Below, in pieces: positions 9,360-17,769 of a stretch of 64,000 nt of DNA. Both the position numbers and the translations under genes were made by a program. Every line of letters begins with the position of its first letter. Position 1 is the stretch's first letter. Below the pieces are notes generated by a model, which had not been told where the DNA came from, searched no databases, and saw only the letters and a program-made list of their open reading frames with translations. This DNA comes from JBBDIX01 sp050486225 (GTDB taxonomy: Bacteria > Actinomycetota > Nitriliruptoria > Nitriliruptorales > Nitriliruptoraceae). The DNA lies in contig JBJHCV010000006.1 in NCBI GenBank assembly GCA_050486225.1, positions 1-64,000 of the forward strand, written 5' to 3'.

Positions 9360-9419
9360 ACTGCAAACTTTCGTGTCACTACTGCAATATTTACTGCAAT
9401 GTAATTTGTCCAACTGCAA
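9360..9419 (-). repeat. Four direct repeats of ACTGCAA (TTGCAGT on the minus strand)
   Basis: ACTGCAA occurs at 9360-9366, 9381-9387, 9393-9399 and 9413-9419, all in the same orientation. Start-to-start distances are 21, 12 and 20 bp, close to whole helical turns, so the copies would present roughly the same face of the DNA. The intervening sequence is not conserved. They could be binding sites for a regulator or a transposase; no protein can be assigned from sequence. Confidence 0.6.
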
Positions 9420-9426
9420 GAATGCG

Positions 9427-9438
9427 TGTCAATTGACA
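9427..9438. promoter_or_regulatory. Perfect 12-bp palindrome TGTCAATTGACA
   Basis: The palindrome lies 7 bp after the last ACTGCAA repeat. Each half contains TTGACA, the sigma-70 -35 consensus, in opposite orientations, but I find no well-spaced -10 hexamer on either side. It is therefore more likely an operator or recombination site than a promoter. Confidence 0.4.
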
Positions 9439-9744
9439 GCGGCAGGTTGGATGGACGCGGACGCCCACTGCGGGAGCCCCCATAAGAGACATTATGTAAA
9501 CTCGGTTCGAACGGGAGTCTGATGCCCTCCGGTGCCACTGCCCCAGAGGTTCAGGGTCCACGCGGCGTCGAGGCTCCCGCCGCACTGGACGTCATCGCGG
9601 CCGATCCGACCAGCCGGGACGTCGAACGTGCGCCGTGTCGGCGAGCCCCGGCGTCGTTCCAGTCACGTGGTGTCACGACCACGCGACGGTGCGTTGCATG
9701 CGCAACGTGGTGGTGATATCGCCGTAGATCCCGCTTGATAACGG

Positions 9745-9773
9745 TTGCATTCTGGTTTTCGCGGGATTACCTT
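9745..9773 (+). promoter_or_regulatory. Candidate promoter of the amidohydrolase/ABC operon
   Basis: TTGCAT (9745-9750) and TACCTT (9768-9773; fits the actinobacterial TAnnnT form) are separated by 17 bp. Transcription would start near 9780, leaving a leader of about 125 nt before the ATG at 9907. A second TTGCAT overlaps the -10 region and a third lies at 9694, which could be operator copies. This is pattern matching only. Confidence 0.35.
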
Positions 9774-9846
9774 GCATGTCGTGGCGCGCTCGGGAGTGGC
9801 TCGCCGCAGGGATCGGGAGCCGGAGCATGCATGTCGGGCGTGTCCT

Positions 9847-9894
9847 GTCGACGCCGTTGCGCGTCGACGCAGGCTGGCCGTGCGTCGGCCAACC
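9847..9894 (+). promoter_or_regulatory. Two consecutive hairpins in the leader of the amidohydrolase operon
   Basis: Hairpin 1 pairs GTCGACGC (9847-9854) with GCGTCGAC (9861-9868) around a 6-nt loop. Hairpin 2 pairs GGCTGGCC (9872-9879) with GGCCAACC (9887-9894), seven of eight positions, around a 7-nt loop. They end just before GGTGAG, the likely ribosome-binding site of the first gene. The arrangement could be a structured leader controlling translation; it matches no riboswitch class I recognise. Confidence 0.4.
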
Positions 9895-9906
9895 GGTGAG
9901 CGCCTC

Positions 9907-11205
9907 ATGAGGACACTGCTGCGCGGCGGAACCGTGCTCACGTTGGGCGCGAAGACCTCCAACCTCGTGTCGGGCGACGTCCTGATCGACGGCGACGTCG
10001 TCGCCGAGGTCGGCCAGGGTCTGCGGGCACGTGACGCCGAGCAGATCGACGCCTCCGACTGCATCGTGCTTCCGGGATTCGTCGACGCCCACCGGCACAC
10101 GTGGCGGACCCTGCTGCGCCAGGTCGGGCAGGACGGTCCGGGGCCGGCCACACGCCTCTCCCCCTCCGACATGGCCATGCACCTGTCGCCCGAGGACGTC
10201 TACGCCGCGACGCTGCTGGGCCTGCTGTCCGCGCTCGAGTCAGGGATCACGACCGTCGTCGACGTCATGGACCTCGACGAGGCATGTGCCGCCGCCGCAC
10301 TTCGAGCCCACCGCGACGCCGGTGTGCGAACCGTGCTGGTTCACCACGACCTGCCGGCGATCGACCGCCTCCTGCCGTCGGAGGAGGCCTCGTCCGCTGA
10401 CCTCACCACCTTCGCCTTCGGGTCTGCAGAACCCACCCCGCAGACCCTCGAACACGTCGCCGCCGAGTGGGACGACGCACGTGCGCGTGGCCTTCGCATC
10501 CACGCACACGTCGGCTCCTCTCCCGCCCACCAGGGCATCGCCATGACACTCGCCGAACGCAGCCTGCTCGGCGGCGACGTCACCCTCGTCCACTGCTCAC
10601 ACCTCGACCCCCGGGACCTCGAGGCGATCGCCGCCTCGGGTGCAGGTGTGGCCATCACGCCTTCGCGCGAGATGGCCGCGGGCCTCGGGCTGCCTCCCCT
10701 GCAACCACTGCTCGACGCGGGCATCCGGCCCGGACTGGGTTGCGACGACGAGCTCGTCGGGCCCGGTGACGCCTTCGGACAGATGCGCGCCACACAGTCC
10801 CTGCAACACGCGGCGATGTTCGACCGCAAACTCGCCGGCAAGGGAAGCCTGCCGCACCTGCTGACCACCCGCGAGGTGCTGCGGTTCGCCACCGCGGACG
10901 GCGCGCGCGTCGCTGGACTGGGCACCGTCACGGGTTCGATCGAGCCGGGCCGCCAGGCAGACATCGTCGTCCTGCGAACCGACCGCCCCAACATCTCCCC
11001 CGTGAACGATCCGATCGGAGCGGTCGTGTGGGGCATGGACCCGTCGAACGTCGACTGGGTGTTCGTCGCGGGTCGCGCACGCGTTCGCGACGGCCACCTC
11101 GACGCAGACGTCGAGCGCGTCCGTGCCCTCGCGATCGACGCACGGGACCGACTCGTGCGCGCTGCGGGACCGCTGGTGGGTGCCAGCGCAGGAGACACGC
11201 GATGA
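9907..11205 (+). CDS. Amidohydrolase-superfamily enzyme (ATZ/TRZ-like deaminase or hydrolase)
   Basis: A 432-aa cytoplasmic metal-dependent hydrolase of the superfamily that includes guanine/cytosine deaminases and s-triazine hydrolases. Metal and catalytic residues are visible: H62-x-H64 in the FVDAHRHTW strand, H201 (IHAHVG), H229 or H232 (LVHCSHL), and D280 (GLGCDDE); the C-terminus carries the usual G-S-I-E-P-G-R-Q-A-D-I-V sequence. The start at 9907 is where family similarity begins (MRTLLRGGTVLTL), with GGTGAG upstream. It is paralogous to the C-terminal half of the fusion protein at 15296. The gene is first in an operon and overlaps the permease start as ATGA. Substrate unknown. Confidence 0.85.
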   Translation: MRTLLRGGTVLTLGAKTSNLVSGDVLIDGDVVAEVGQGLRARDAEQIDASDCIVLPGFVDAHRHTWRTLLRQVGQDGPGPATRLSPSDMAMHLSPEDVYAATLLGLLSALESGITTVVDVMDLDEACAAAALRAHRDAGVRTVLVHHDLPAIDRLLPSEEASSADLTTFAFGSAEPTPQTLEHVAAEWDDARARGLRIHAHVGSSPAHQGIAMTLAERSLLGGDVTLVHCSHLDPRDLEAIAASGAGVAITPSREMAAGLGLPPLQPLLDAGIRPGLGCDDELVGPGDAFGQMRATQSLQHAAMFDRKLAGKGSLPHLLTTREVLRFATADGARVAGLGTVTGSIEPGRQADIVVLRTDRPNISPVNDPIGAVVWGMDPSNVDWVFVAGRARVRDGHLDADVERVRALAIDARDRLVRAAGPLVGASAGDTR

Positions 11206-12278
11206 GCGCCTCCCCCGGCACCCGCCCCTCCCCCGTCACCAGGGGGCCGTCGTCCGCGCTCACGCAGTTCGTGGTCGCGTCCCGATACCTGCCCGTCTAT
11301 CTGGCGATCCTCCTGCTGGTGATGGTCGCCTGGATCTGGGCGCCCGCCGCCCTGACGACGTCTGCGCTGGGTGCCATCGCCCCCTACGGAACGTTCCTGG
11401 CGATCGCCGCGCTCGGGCAGATGCTGGTCATCATGACGGGCGGCATCGACCTGAGCGTGCCGGGGACCTTCACCCTCGCCGGGCTGCTGGTCGTGGGGGT
11501 CGGTCAGGGCGCCGACGCACGCATCGGGGTGGCCGTGGTCACGGCGCTCGCGATCGCAGCCCTCATCGGCCTGACCAACGGGCTGCTCATCGGGGTGCTC
11601 AACCTCAACGCGCTGATCGTGACGCTCGCCGTCGGTCAGGTCGTCACGGGAGCGATGAACCGCTACTACACGTCGATCGCCGCGCAGTCCTCGGTGCCAC
11701 CTGCGCTGTACGCGTGGGCGCAGTCACGGTTCCTCGGCTTCTCGATGATCTTCTGGACCGGCGTGGCTCTCACGCTCACCGCGATCCTCGTGTTCCGCTA
11801 CACGGCCGTGGGACGACGGTTCCAGGCCGTGGGGGCAAACCCGGTCGCCGCCAGTGTCAGCGGCCTGCGCGTCAACCTCTACCAGGTCGGCGCCTACGTG
11901 GTCGCCGCGGTGCTCTACGCCATCGCCGGCATCCTGCTCGCGACGTTCCTGCGCAACCCGAGCGTCACCTTCGGCGCCCCGTACCTGCTCGGCCCCATCG
12001 CCGCGGTGGTCATCGGTGGCGCGTCGCTCACCGGTGGGCTCGCCAGCCCCCTGTCCACGTGGGCTGCCGCGTTCTTCCTCGCGTCGCTCAACCAGACCAT
12101 GCGCACGATGGGCCTGCCGACCGCACTCCAGTTCGTCGTGTTCGGCCTCGTGATCATCGCCGGCATGGTCGTGTCGGGCGATCGCATCATCAGGGGCGTC
12201 GAACGCGTGCTGCGTGAACGAAGGCGGATGCCGACCGGCGACCCGGATCCTGCCGACGCAGAACCGACGAGTTCCTGA
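11202..12278 (+). CDS. RbsC-type ABC transporter permease
   Basis: A 358-aa inner-membrane permease of the BPD_transp_2 family (ribose/sugar and nucleoside importers). It has about eight to ten hydrophobic segments, the family signature LVIMTGGIDLSVPGTF near residue 80, and the VIGGASLTGG segment near 270 that contacts the ATPase. The ATG at 11202 overlaps the amidohydrolase stop and has GGAGA upstream. It most likely forms a heterodimer with the permease half of the 817-aa fusion, since the operon encodes two different permease domains and a single double-ABC ATPase. Confidence 0.9.
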   Translation: MSASPGTRPSPVTRGPSSALTQFVVASRYLPVYLAILLLVMVAWIWAPAALTTSALGAIAPYGTFLAIAALGQMLVIMTGGIDLSVPGTFTLAGLLVVGVGQGADARIGVAVVTALAIAALIGLTNGLLIGVLNLNALIVTLAVGQVVTGAMNRYYTSIAAQSSVPPALYAWAQSRFLGFSMIFWTGVALTLTAILVFRYTAVGRRFQAVGANPVAASVSGLRVNLYQVGAYVVAAVLYAIAGILLATFLRNPSVTFGAPYLLGPIAAVVIGGASLTGGLASPLSTWAAAFFLASLNQTMRTMGLPTALQFVVFGLVIIAGMVVSGDRIIRGVERVLRERRRMPTGDPDPADAEPTSS

Positions 12279-12381
12279 CCGACGTGTGCAGCCGTGGGAA
12301 CGCGGCACACGACACCGACCACCCACCCGAACCGTTCCTCGACGATCAGCGCAAGCGGACGCCCCAAGTGGAGGGGACACC

Positions 12382-13677
12382 ATGAAGAGAGCACGAATCA
12401 TCGGTCTCGCGACCGTTCTGGCGCTCGTCGTCGCAGCCTGTGGCAGCGACGACGCGACTCCGGACACCCCAGCCGCCCCCGATCCGGCACCCGCCGAACC
12501 GTCGGAGCCGAGCGACGGGCCACAGGACCTCGAGGCGTACGGAGAGAGCCTCGATGCCGATCCGGCCCTCGTCGAGCGGGCCCTCGGTCCGGTGGGCGAC
12601 GTGCCGGACCTCGTCCTTGCCTCGATCGCGCGTGCGCACCAGGACCTCGACGAGGCCACGATCGCCACCGCGCTCGACTGCTGGAACTCCGTGGAGTGTG
12701 ACACGGGCAGCGGCGGGGACCTCGTCATGGGTGTGGCCGACGGCGGTCGCCTCAACATCTGGCGGCAGGTCACCCACATGGAGGCGATCCTGCAGGCCCT
12801 GACCTATCCGGAGATCGGAACCATCGTCTCCCGTGACGCCCAGTGGAACGAGGACCCGGCCGTCGCCGCAGGCGACATCCAGTTCCTCATCCAGCGCGGC
12901 GTCGACTTCATCATCGGCTACCCGGACCACGGCATCGCCCTCGCGGACGCCATCCTCGAGGCCGAGGCCGCCGGCATCCCCTACATCCCGTACTCGGCGG
13001 GCTGGGTCGGACTCCCCGGCGACGACGGCTCGCTGATCCCGGGCGAGGACTACCTGACGATCGTCGGCGAGGACCTGTGTGCGCTCGGCGAGAGCTTCGC
13101 GGAGGTCATCAACCGTGAGGTCGGCGAGGGCACGATCGGCATCCTCGGTGGCACGCCGGGCAACGCGCTGTCGGCAGGCTGGCAGCGATGCGAGATCGCC
13201 GCGCTCGCAGACGGCATCGAACTCGTGGGTGAACCCGCCGACACCTACTGGGTGAACGACTTCGCCCTGCAGGCCGTGCTGGGCTGGCTGTCGAGCACCC
13301 CGGACATCGCCGGTTACTCCTACGAGTACGCCGACGGTCTGTACACCGCGCTCGACGCCTACGACACGCTGGGCGTCGAACTCGACGAACTGGTCATCAC
13401 GGTTCGCACCGACGAGCAGACGCTCTTCTGTGACTGGGTCGAACGTGACAACCCCAACTACCAGCTGTGGTACTCGGCGGGTGGGAACTTCCAGTCACGC
13501 ATCGCCGTGACCGCGGGGATCCTCCACCTGCAGGGCTACGACATCCCCGCCGAGATCGTGGTTCCCCACGTCATGCGGCAGGTCACCGAGTCGGACTGCG
13601 ACCCGGACCGCGTCACGCCGACCGTCTCGGGCACCTCTCTGGTCCCGAGCGAAGTCCTCTCCCGGATGTACAACTGA
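12382..13677 (+). CDS. ABC transporter substrate-binding lipoprotein (sugar-type periplasmic-binding protein fold)
   Basis: The 431-aa product starts with a lipoprotein signal (MKRARIIGLATVLALVVAACGS; lipobox VAAC, lipidated Cys near residue 20) followed by a Pro/Ala/Asp-rich linker, then a two-lobed type I binding-protein domain typical of RbsB-like proteins, for example VDFIIGYPDHG and GTIGILGGTPGNA. AGGGGA lies just upstream of the ATG. It is extracellular, membrane-anchored, and delivers the ligand to the two RbsC-type permeases. Ligand not identifiable. Confidence 0.9.
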   Translation: MKRARIIGLATVLALVVAACGSDDATPDTPAAPDPAPAEPSEPSDGPQDLEAYGESLDADPALVERALGPVGDVPDLVLASIARAHQDLDEATIATALDCWNSVECDTGSGGDLVMGVADGGRLNIWRQVTHMEAILQALTYPEIGTIVSRDAQWNEDPAVAAGDIQFLIQRGVDFIIGYPDHGIALADAILEAEAAGIPYIPYSAGWVGLPGDDGSLIPGEDYLTIVGEDLCALGESFAEVINREVGEGTIGILGGTPGNALSAGWQRCEIAALADGIELVGEPADTYWVNDFALQAVLGWLSSTPDIAGYSYEYADGLYTALDAYDTLGVELDELVITVRTDEQTLFCDWVERDNPNYQLWYSAGGNFQSRIAVTAGILHLQGYDIPAEIVVPHVMRQVTESDCDPDRVTPTVSGTSLVPSEVLSRMYN

Positions 13678-13727
13678 TCGGCGAGACCAACTGACCGACG
13701 CATGACCGTGGTCCCGAAGGAGGGTCG

Positions 13728-15299
13728 ATGAGCGGGGACGTCGTCCTCGAGATGCAGGGCATCTCGCGCCAGTTCGGTGCGGTACGGGCGCTGACCGACG
13801 TCAGCTTCGAGTGCCGTGCCGGAGAGGTGCATGCCCTCGTCGGAGAGAACGGCTCCGGCAAGTCGACCCTCCTCGGGATCGCGAGCGGATTCGTCGAACC
13901 GGATCGCGGCACGATCCAGATCGACGGACGTCCGTTGCGCAGGGACTCTCCTGCGCTCGCTCGCCGACTCGGCCTCGCCACTGCGTATCAGGACACGTCG
14001 CTGGTGCTGGCCGAGCCGGTGAAGAACAACCTGTACCTCGCGGCGCCACCCCACCAGCGCCCGCCGTACCGCCAGCGCAAACGGTGGGCAAGGCGACTGC
14101 TCGCCGACCTCGACCTCGAGATGGAACTGTTCCCCGACGCACCCGCCGGCATGCTCACGATGGCCGAGCGCCAGCTCTTCGAGGTGGCCAAGGCACTGGT
14201 GACCGAACCCAGGGTGCTCCTGCTCGACGAACCCACGACGGCGCTGGGGCCCCACGAGGTCGAGGCGCTGCATCGCGCCGTCGCCGCCTGCCGTCGCAAG
14301 GGGGTCGGCGTGGTGTACGTCAGCCATCGCCTGCCCGAGGTGCTCGAGATCGCCGACCGGGTGACGGTGCTGCGCGACGGACGCAGCCAGGGCACGCACG
14401 ACGCCGCCACGACCAGCGAGCCGGCACTCGTGGAACTCATCGTCGGACGTCCCTTCGAGGCGGCGTTCCCGGCGGCGCAGCCCGTCGACGACGAGACCCG
14501 GGAGGTGCTCGTGGTCGACTCGCTGCAGGGCCAGTCGTTCGGGCCCGTGAGCCTCACCCTCACCAGTGGTGAGACCGTCGGCATCGCCGGCGCCGAGGGC
14601 AACGGTCAACCCCAGCTGTTCGACTGCCTCGCCGGCAGGGTGCCCCCGCGCGCCGGACGCGTCGTGTGCGACGGGCGCGACCTCAACCTGGTGTCGACGC
14701 GTGAGGCCGTGCGCGCCGGCATCTCGCTGCTCCCCGGAGACCGAAAGGGCGAGGCACTCATGCCCGTGCTCGGCGTTCGCGTCAACGCGACCATCCAGTC
14801 CCTGCGACGGTTCACGCTCGGCGGGATCCTCAGGCGGCGAGCCGAACGACGCGCGGTCACCGACCTCGTCGAACGGCTGCAGGTCCGTACCCCGTCGCTC
14901 GAACAACCCGTCCAGTTCCTGTCGGGCGGCAACCAGCAGAAGGTGTCCATCTCGCGCACGTTCCTGCGTGAACCCTCCGTCATCCTCGCCTACGAACCGA
15001 CGCAGGGAGTCGACGTCGGCTCGCGCATCGACATCTACGAGGCGTTGCGTGCCCAGACGGACCGTGGTGCTGCGCTGCTCGTCAAGTCCAGCGACCCCAT
15101 CGAACTGTCCGGACTGTGTGACCGGGTGCTCGTCATGTCCCGGGGCCAGATCATCGAGGAGATCCCGGGAGACGAACTCGACGAGCACCGCATCGTCGAG
15201 GCGATCGTCCGCGGGCCCGGCCTGTCGAAGGACGGCAGGTCGCCGTTCGGGGTCGCGATGCCCAAGGCTCCCTCCTCCCCCAGTGCGGCCGCCTCGTGA
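13728..15299 (+). CDS. RbsA-type ABC transporter ATPase with two ABC domains
   Basis: A 523-aa ATPase with tandem ABC domains, as in ribose/galactose/nucleoside importers. Domain 1 has a good Walker A (GENGSGKST, near residue 40) and Walker B (LLLDEPT) but a degenerate signature (LTMAERQ). Domain 2 has a degenerate Walker A (GAEGNGQP) and an intact signature LSGGNQQK, with YEPTQGVD as Walker B. This reciprocal degeneration is usual in the RbsA family and leaves one good composite ATP site. AGGAGGGTCG precedes the ATG. The stop overlaps the GTG of the permease fusion. Confidence 0.92.
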   Translation: MSGDVVLEMQGISRQFGAVRALTDVSFECRAGEVHALVGENGSGKSTLLGIASGFVEPDRGTIQIDGRPLRRDSPALARRLGLATAYQDTSLVLAEPVKNNLYLAAPPHQRPPYRQRKRWARRLLADLDLEMELFPDAPAGMLTMAERQLFEVAKALVTEPRVLLLDEPTTALGPHEVEALHRAVAACRRKGVGVVYVSHRLPEVLEIADRVTVLRDGRSQGTHDAATTSEPALVELIVGRPFEAAFPAAQPVDDETREVLVVDSLQGQSFGPVSLTLTSGETVGIAGAEGNGQPQLFDCLAGRVPPRAGRVVCDGRDLNLVSTREAVRAGISLLPGDRKGEALMPVLGVRVNATIQSLRRFTLGGILRRRAERRAVTDLVERLQVRTPSLEQPVQFLSGGNQQKVSISRTFLREPSVILAYEPTQGVDVGSRIDIYEALRAQTDRGAALLVKSSDPIELSGLCDRVLVMSRGQIIEEIPGDELDEHRIVEAIVRGPGLSKDGRSPFGVAMPKAPSSPSAAAS

Positions 15300-17749
15300 G
15301 CACCCGTGTGGACGCCACGCGCCAGTTCCTGCGGCGCATGGTTCGCGAGGCGCGCGACCAGAACCGCTGGCGCAAGCTGGTTCGTGTACGGCTGTGGATG
15401 CCGATCGCCCTCCAGCTCCTGCTGATCGTGCTGGTCGTCGTGTACGCGAGTTCGCGGTTCCCCGGGTTCCTCAACCCGGCGACGATCCGCAACGTGCTGA
15501 TCCTCGCGATCCCTCTCGCGCTGGTCGCCATGGCCCAGACCCACGCGCTGCTCGTCGGGTACCTCGATCTGTCGGTCGGAGCGATGATCAGCCTGGGGGT
15601 CGTCACGGCCTCGTTCCTGATCGTGCACGGCATCACCGGGTGGCAGGTCGCGCTGGGTGCGGCCGCCGTGCTGCTCATCGGCATCGTCGTCGGGTTGGTC
15701 AACGCGGCACTGGTCCGCGGGGTGAAGATCCCGTCGATCATCGCCACGCTGGCGACGCTCAGCATCCTCGACGGCATCTCGCTGACGTTGCGCCGCACCC
15801 CGGGGGGCACGATCGACCGAGGGTTCACCGAGTTCCTCCGCACCAGCATCGGTCCGGTGCCGGTCGCCCTGCTGGCCGTCGTCGCGATCGCGATCGCACT
15901 GGACGTGTGGCTGCACGGCACCGGTTCCGGAGCACAGCTGCGCGCGGCGGGGTTCGACGACCGGTCGGCCAAGCGGGTCGGCGTGAGGACCAGCTGGGTA
16001 CGCGCCCGCGCGCTGGTCCTGTCGGCGCTGTTCGCGACCTTCGCGTCGTTCTTCGTGATGGCGCGTACCGGCATCGGGAACGCACAGATCGGTGCCAGCT
16101 ACACGCTCAACAGCATCACGGCCGCGGTGCTGGGTGGTGCCGCACTCACCGGAGGTCGAGCGACCTTCATCGGCGCCACCGTCGCGTCGGTGCTCCTTGC
16201 CCTGATCATCACCGCCCTGCCGTTCCTCGGACTCAGCAGCGAGCACGGGCTCATGATCATCGGCGTGCTCGTGCTCGTCGGCATCGCGCTGTTCCAGGTC
16301 GGAGACCTCAAGGAACTGGTGAAGCGCAACTGGAAGCGTGCACGCCGGCTCGCCGTCGGGAGTCGACTGCGTGAGGCCGCAGCGCTGCCCGAGGTCTACC
16401 CGCCGGGCACCGACTTCAGCGTCACGCCGACGGATCGCCGCATCATCCGAGGCGGTCTCGTCCTCAGCCTCGACCGGTCGATCGGGGACCTCTCCCCCGG
16501 TGACGTGCTCATCGACGGCTCCCGGATCGTCGAGGTCGGTCACGACCTGCAGGCCACCGATGCCGACGTCGTGGACGCGACCGGCATGATCGTGATGCCG
16601 GGCTTCGTCGACACGCACCGCCACATCTGGGAGGGCATCCTCCGCAACATCGGGACCGACGTCCCGCTGGAGGGACGCACGAGCTACATCTCCTTCGTGC
16701 TGCACCGGCTCGCGCCCGCGTTCCGTCCCGAGGACGCCTACGCAGGCAACCTCGTGTCGGCGCTGGGCGCGATCGACGCCGGCGTGACGACGCTGCTCGA
16801 CTGGTCACACATCCAGGCGTCACCGGAGCACACCGACGCCGTCATCGAGGCCCTGCGCGACTCGGGTCTGCGCGCGGTGTTCGCCTACGGGTTCCCGTGG
16901 TGGGGCAAGTGGGAGGAACGCCAGCCCAGCTGGTTCGTCCGCGCTGCCACGGAGCACTTCTCCTCGCGCGACCAGCTGCTCACCCTCGCACTGGCCGCTC
17001 CGGGTCCCGAGTTCGTCGACTTCGAGATCGCCCGGGACCACTGGAAACTCGCCCGTGAGGCCGGCGCGCGCATCACCGCGCACGTGGGCGTGGGCACCTA
17101 CGGTCAGGAACGCAAGGTCCAGGCCATGGGTGAGGCGGGCCTGCTGGGGCCCGACACCACCTACATCCACTGCACGACCCTCAACGACACCGAGATCCAG
17201 ATGGTGGTCGACACCGGAGGCACCGTGTCGATCGCCTCACCCGTCGAGATGATGATGGGTCACGGCATGCCGCCCATCCAGAAGTTCCTGGACCGGGGGC
17301 TCGCTCCGAGCCTCAGCGTCGACGTGGAGACCAACGTCCCGTCCGACATGTTCAACCAGACACGATCGGTGCTCGCGCTGCAGCGGGCGCTCGCCATGGC
17401 GACCGACCGGGAACCGGTGACCGCCCGTGACGTGCTGCAGTGGGCGACCGTCGAGGGAGCTCGAGCCAACGGGCTCGAGGACCGCGTCGGCACGCTCACC
17501 CCCGGGAAGCAGGCCGACGTGATCCTCCTGCGTACCGACCGGCTCAACGTCACCCCCCTCAACGACCCGGCCACGGCCGTGGTTGCGGGGATGCACACCG
17601 GCAACGTCGACACCGTGATCATCGGCGGGCGCATCATGAAGCAGGGAGGTCGCCTCCTGCACGTCGACTGGCCCGCGGTACGACGCATGGCCGAGGAGTC
17701 CCGGGACTTCGTCGTCGACCGCTCCGGGTTCCGCCTCCCGAAGATCTGA
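15296..17749 (+). CDS. Fusion protein: RbsC-type ABC permease plus C-terminal amidohydrolase
   Basis: A single 817-codon frame encodes two complete proteins. Residues about 35-335 are an RbsC-type membrane permease (family motifs LLVGYLDLSVGAM near 90 and VLGGAALTGGRAT near 285). A basic linker (about 338-380) leads into an amidohydrolase domain (381-817) with H441-x-H443, H596, H625 and D676 in the expected order. The linker is in frame with no stop and no convincing internal start or ribosome-binding site, so this is not simply two overlapping genes. RbsC permeases end on the cytoplasmic side, which would place the enzyme at the inner mouth of the channel. The GTG start overlaps the ATPase stop (GTGA). 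Such a fusion is unknown to me; substrate channelling is inference. Confidence 0.88.
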   Translation: MSTRVDATRQFLRRMVREARDQNRWRKLVRVRLWMPIALQLLLIVLVVVYASSRFPGFLNPATIRNVLILAIPLALVAMAQTHALLVGYLDLSVGAMISLGVVTASFLIVHGITGWQVALGAAAVLLIGIVVGLVNAALVRGVKIPSIIATLATLSILDGISLTLRRTPGGTIDRGFTEFLRTSIGPVPVALLAVVAIAIALDVWLHGTGSGAQLRAAGFDDRSAKRVGVRTSWVRARALVLSALFATFASFFVMARTGIGNAQIGASYTLNSITAAVLGGAALTGGRATFIGATVASVLLALIITALPFLGLSSEHGLMIIGVLVLVGIALFQVGDLKELVKRNWKRARRLAVGSRLREAAALPEVYPPGTDFSVTPTDRRIIRGGLVLSLDRSIGDLSPGDVLIDGSRIVEVGHDLQATDADVVDATGMIVMPGFVDTHRHIWEGILRNIGTDVPLEGRTSYISFVLHRLAPAFRPEDAYAGNLVSALGAIDAGVTTLLDWSHIQASPEHTDAVIEALRDSGLRAVFAYGFPWWGKWEERQPSWFVRAATEHFSSRDQLLTLALAAPGPEFVDFEIARDHWKLAREAGARITAHVGVGTYGQERKVQAMGEAGLLGPDTTYIHCTTLNDTEIQMVVDTGGTVSIASPVEMMMGHGMPPIQKFLDRGLAPSLSVDVETNVPSDMFNQTRSVLALQRALAMATDREPVTARDVLQWATVEGARANGLEDRVGTLTPGKQADVILLRTDRLNVTPLNDPATAVVAGMHTGNVDTVIIGGRIMKQGGRLLHVDWPAVRRMAEESRDFVVDRSGFRLPKI

Positions 17750-17769
17750 GGTCCCGGAGGGTCGAGGAC

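Larger units (their letters stand above)
9228..9906. other. Gene-free junction between the hsd operon and the amidohydrolase operon
   Basis: I see no credible gene in these 679 bases; the short open frames do not resemble proteins. The left half (9300-9520) is relatively A+T-rich and holds the ACTGCAA repeats and a palindrome; the right half returns to the high G+C of the chromosome and contains TTGCAT at 9694, 9745 and 9772, the inverted repeat GTTGC-ATGC-GCAAC at 9693-9706, a candidate promoter and two hairpins. The change in composition near 9500 may mark the border of the acquired region. Confidence 0.6.

Noticed and set aside
9500..9530. tRNA-like T arm around GGTTCGAAC as an attachment site
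   Set aside because: The stem does not pair (two G-G mismatches at the base of the loop) and no acceptor, D or anticodon arm is nearby.
9522..9738. Short plus-strand open frames of 64-68 codons in the junction
   Set aside because: No good ribosome-binding site, no recognisable protein features, and overlap with operator-like repeats and the promoter region.
9780..9906. Guanidine (ykkC) riboswitch in the amidohydrolase operon leader
   Set aside because: Two hairpins exist but the conserved loop and linker sequences of ykkC-class RNAs are not seen.
13536..16705. Long minus-strand open frames opposite the ABC ATPase and permease genes
   Set aside because: They mirror the plus-strand genes in a G+C-rich region, have no family resemblance and are rich in Arg/Ala/Asp as expected of shadow frames.
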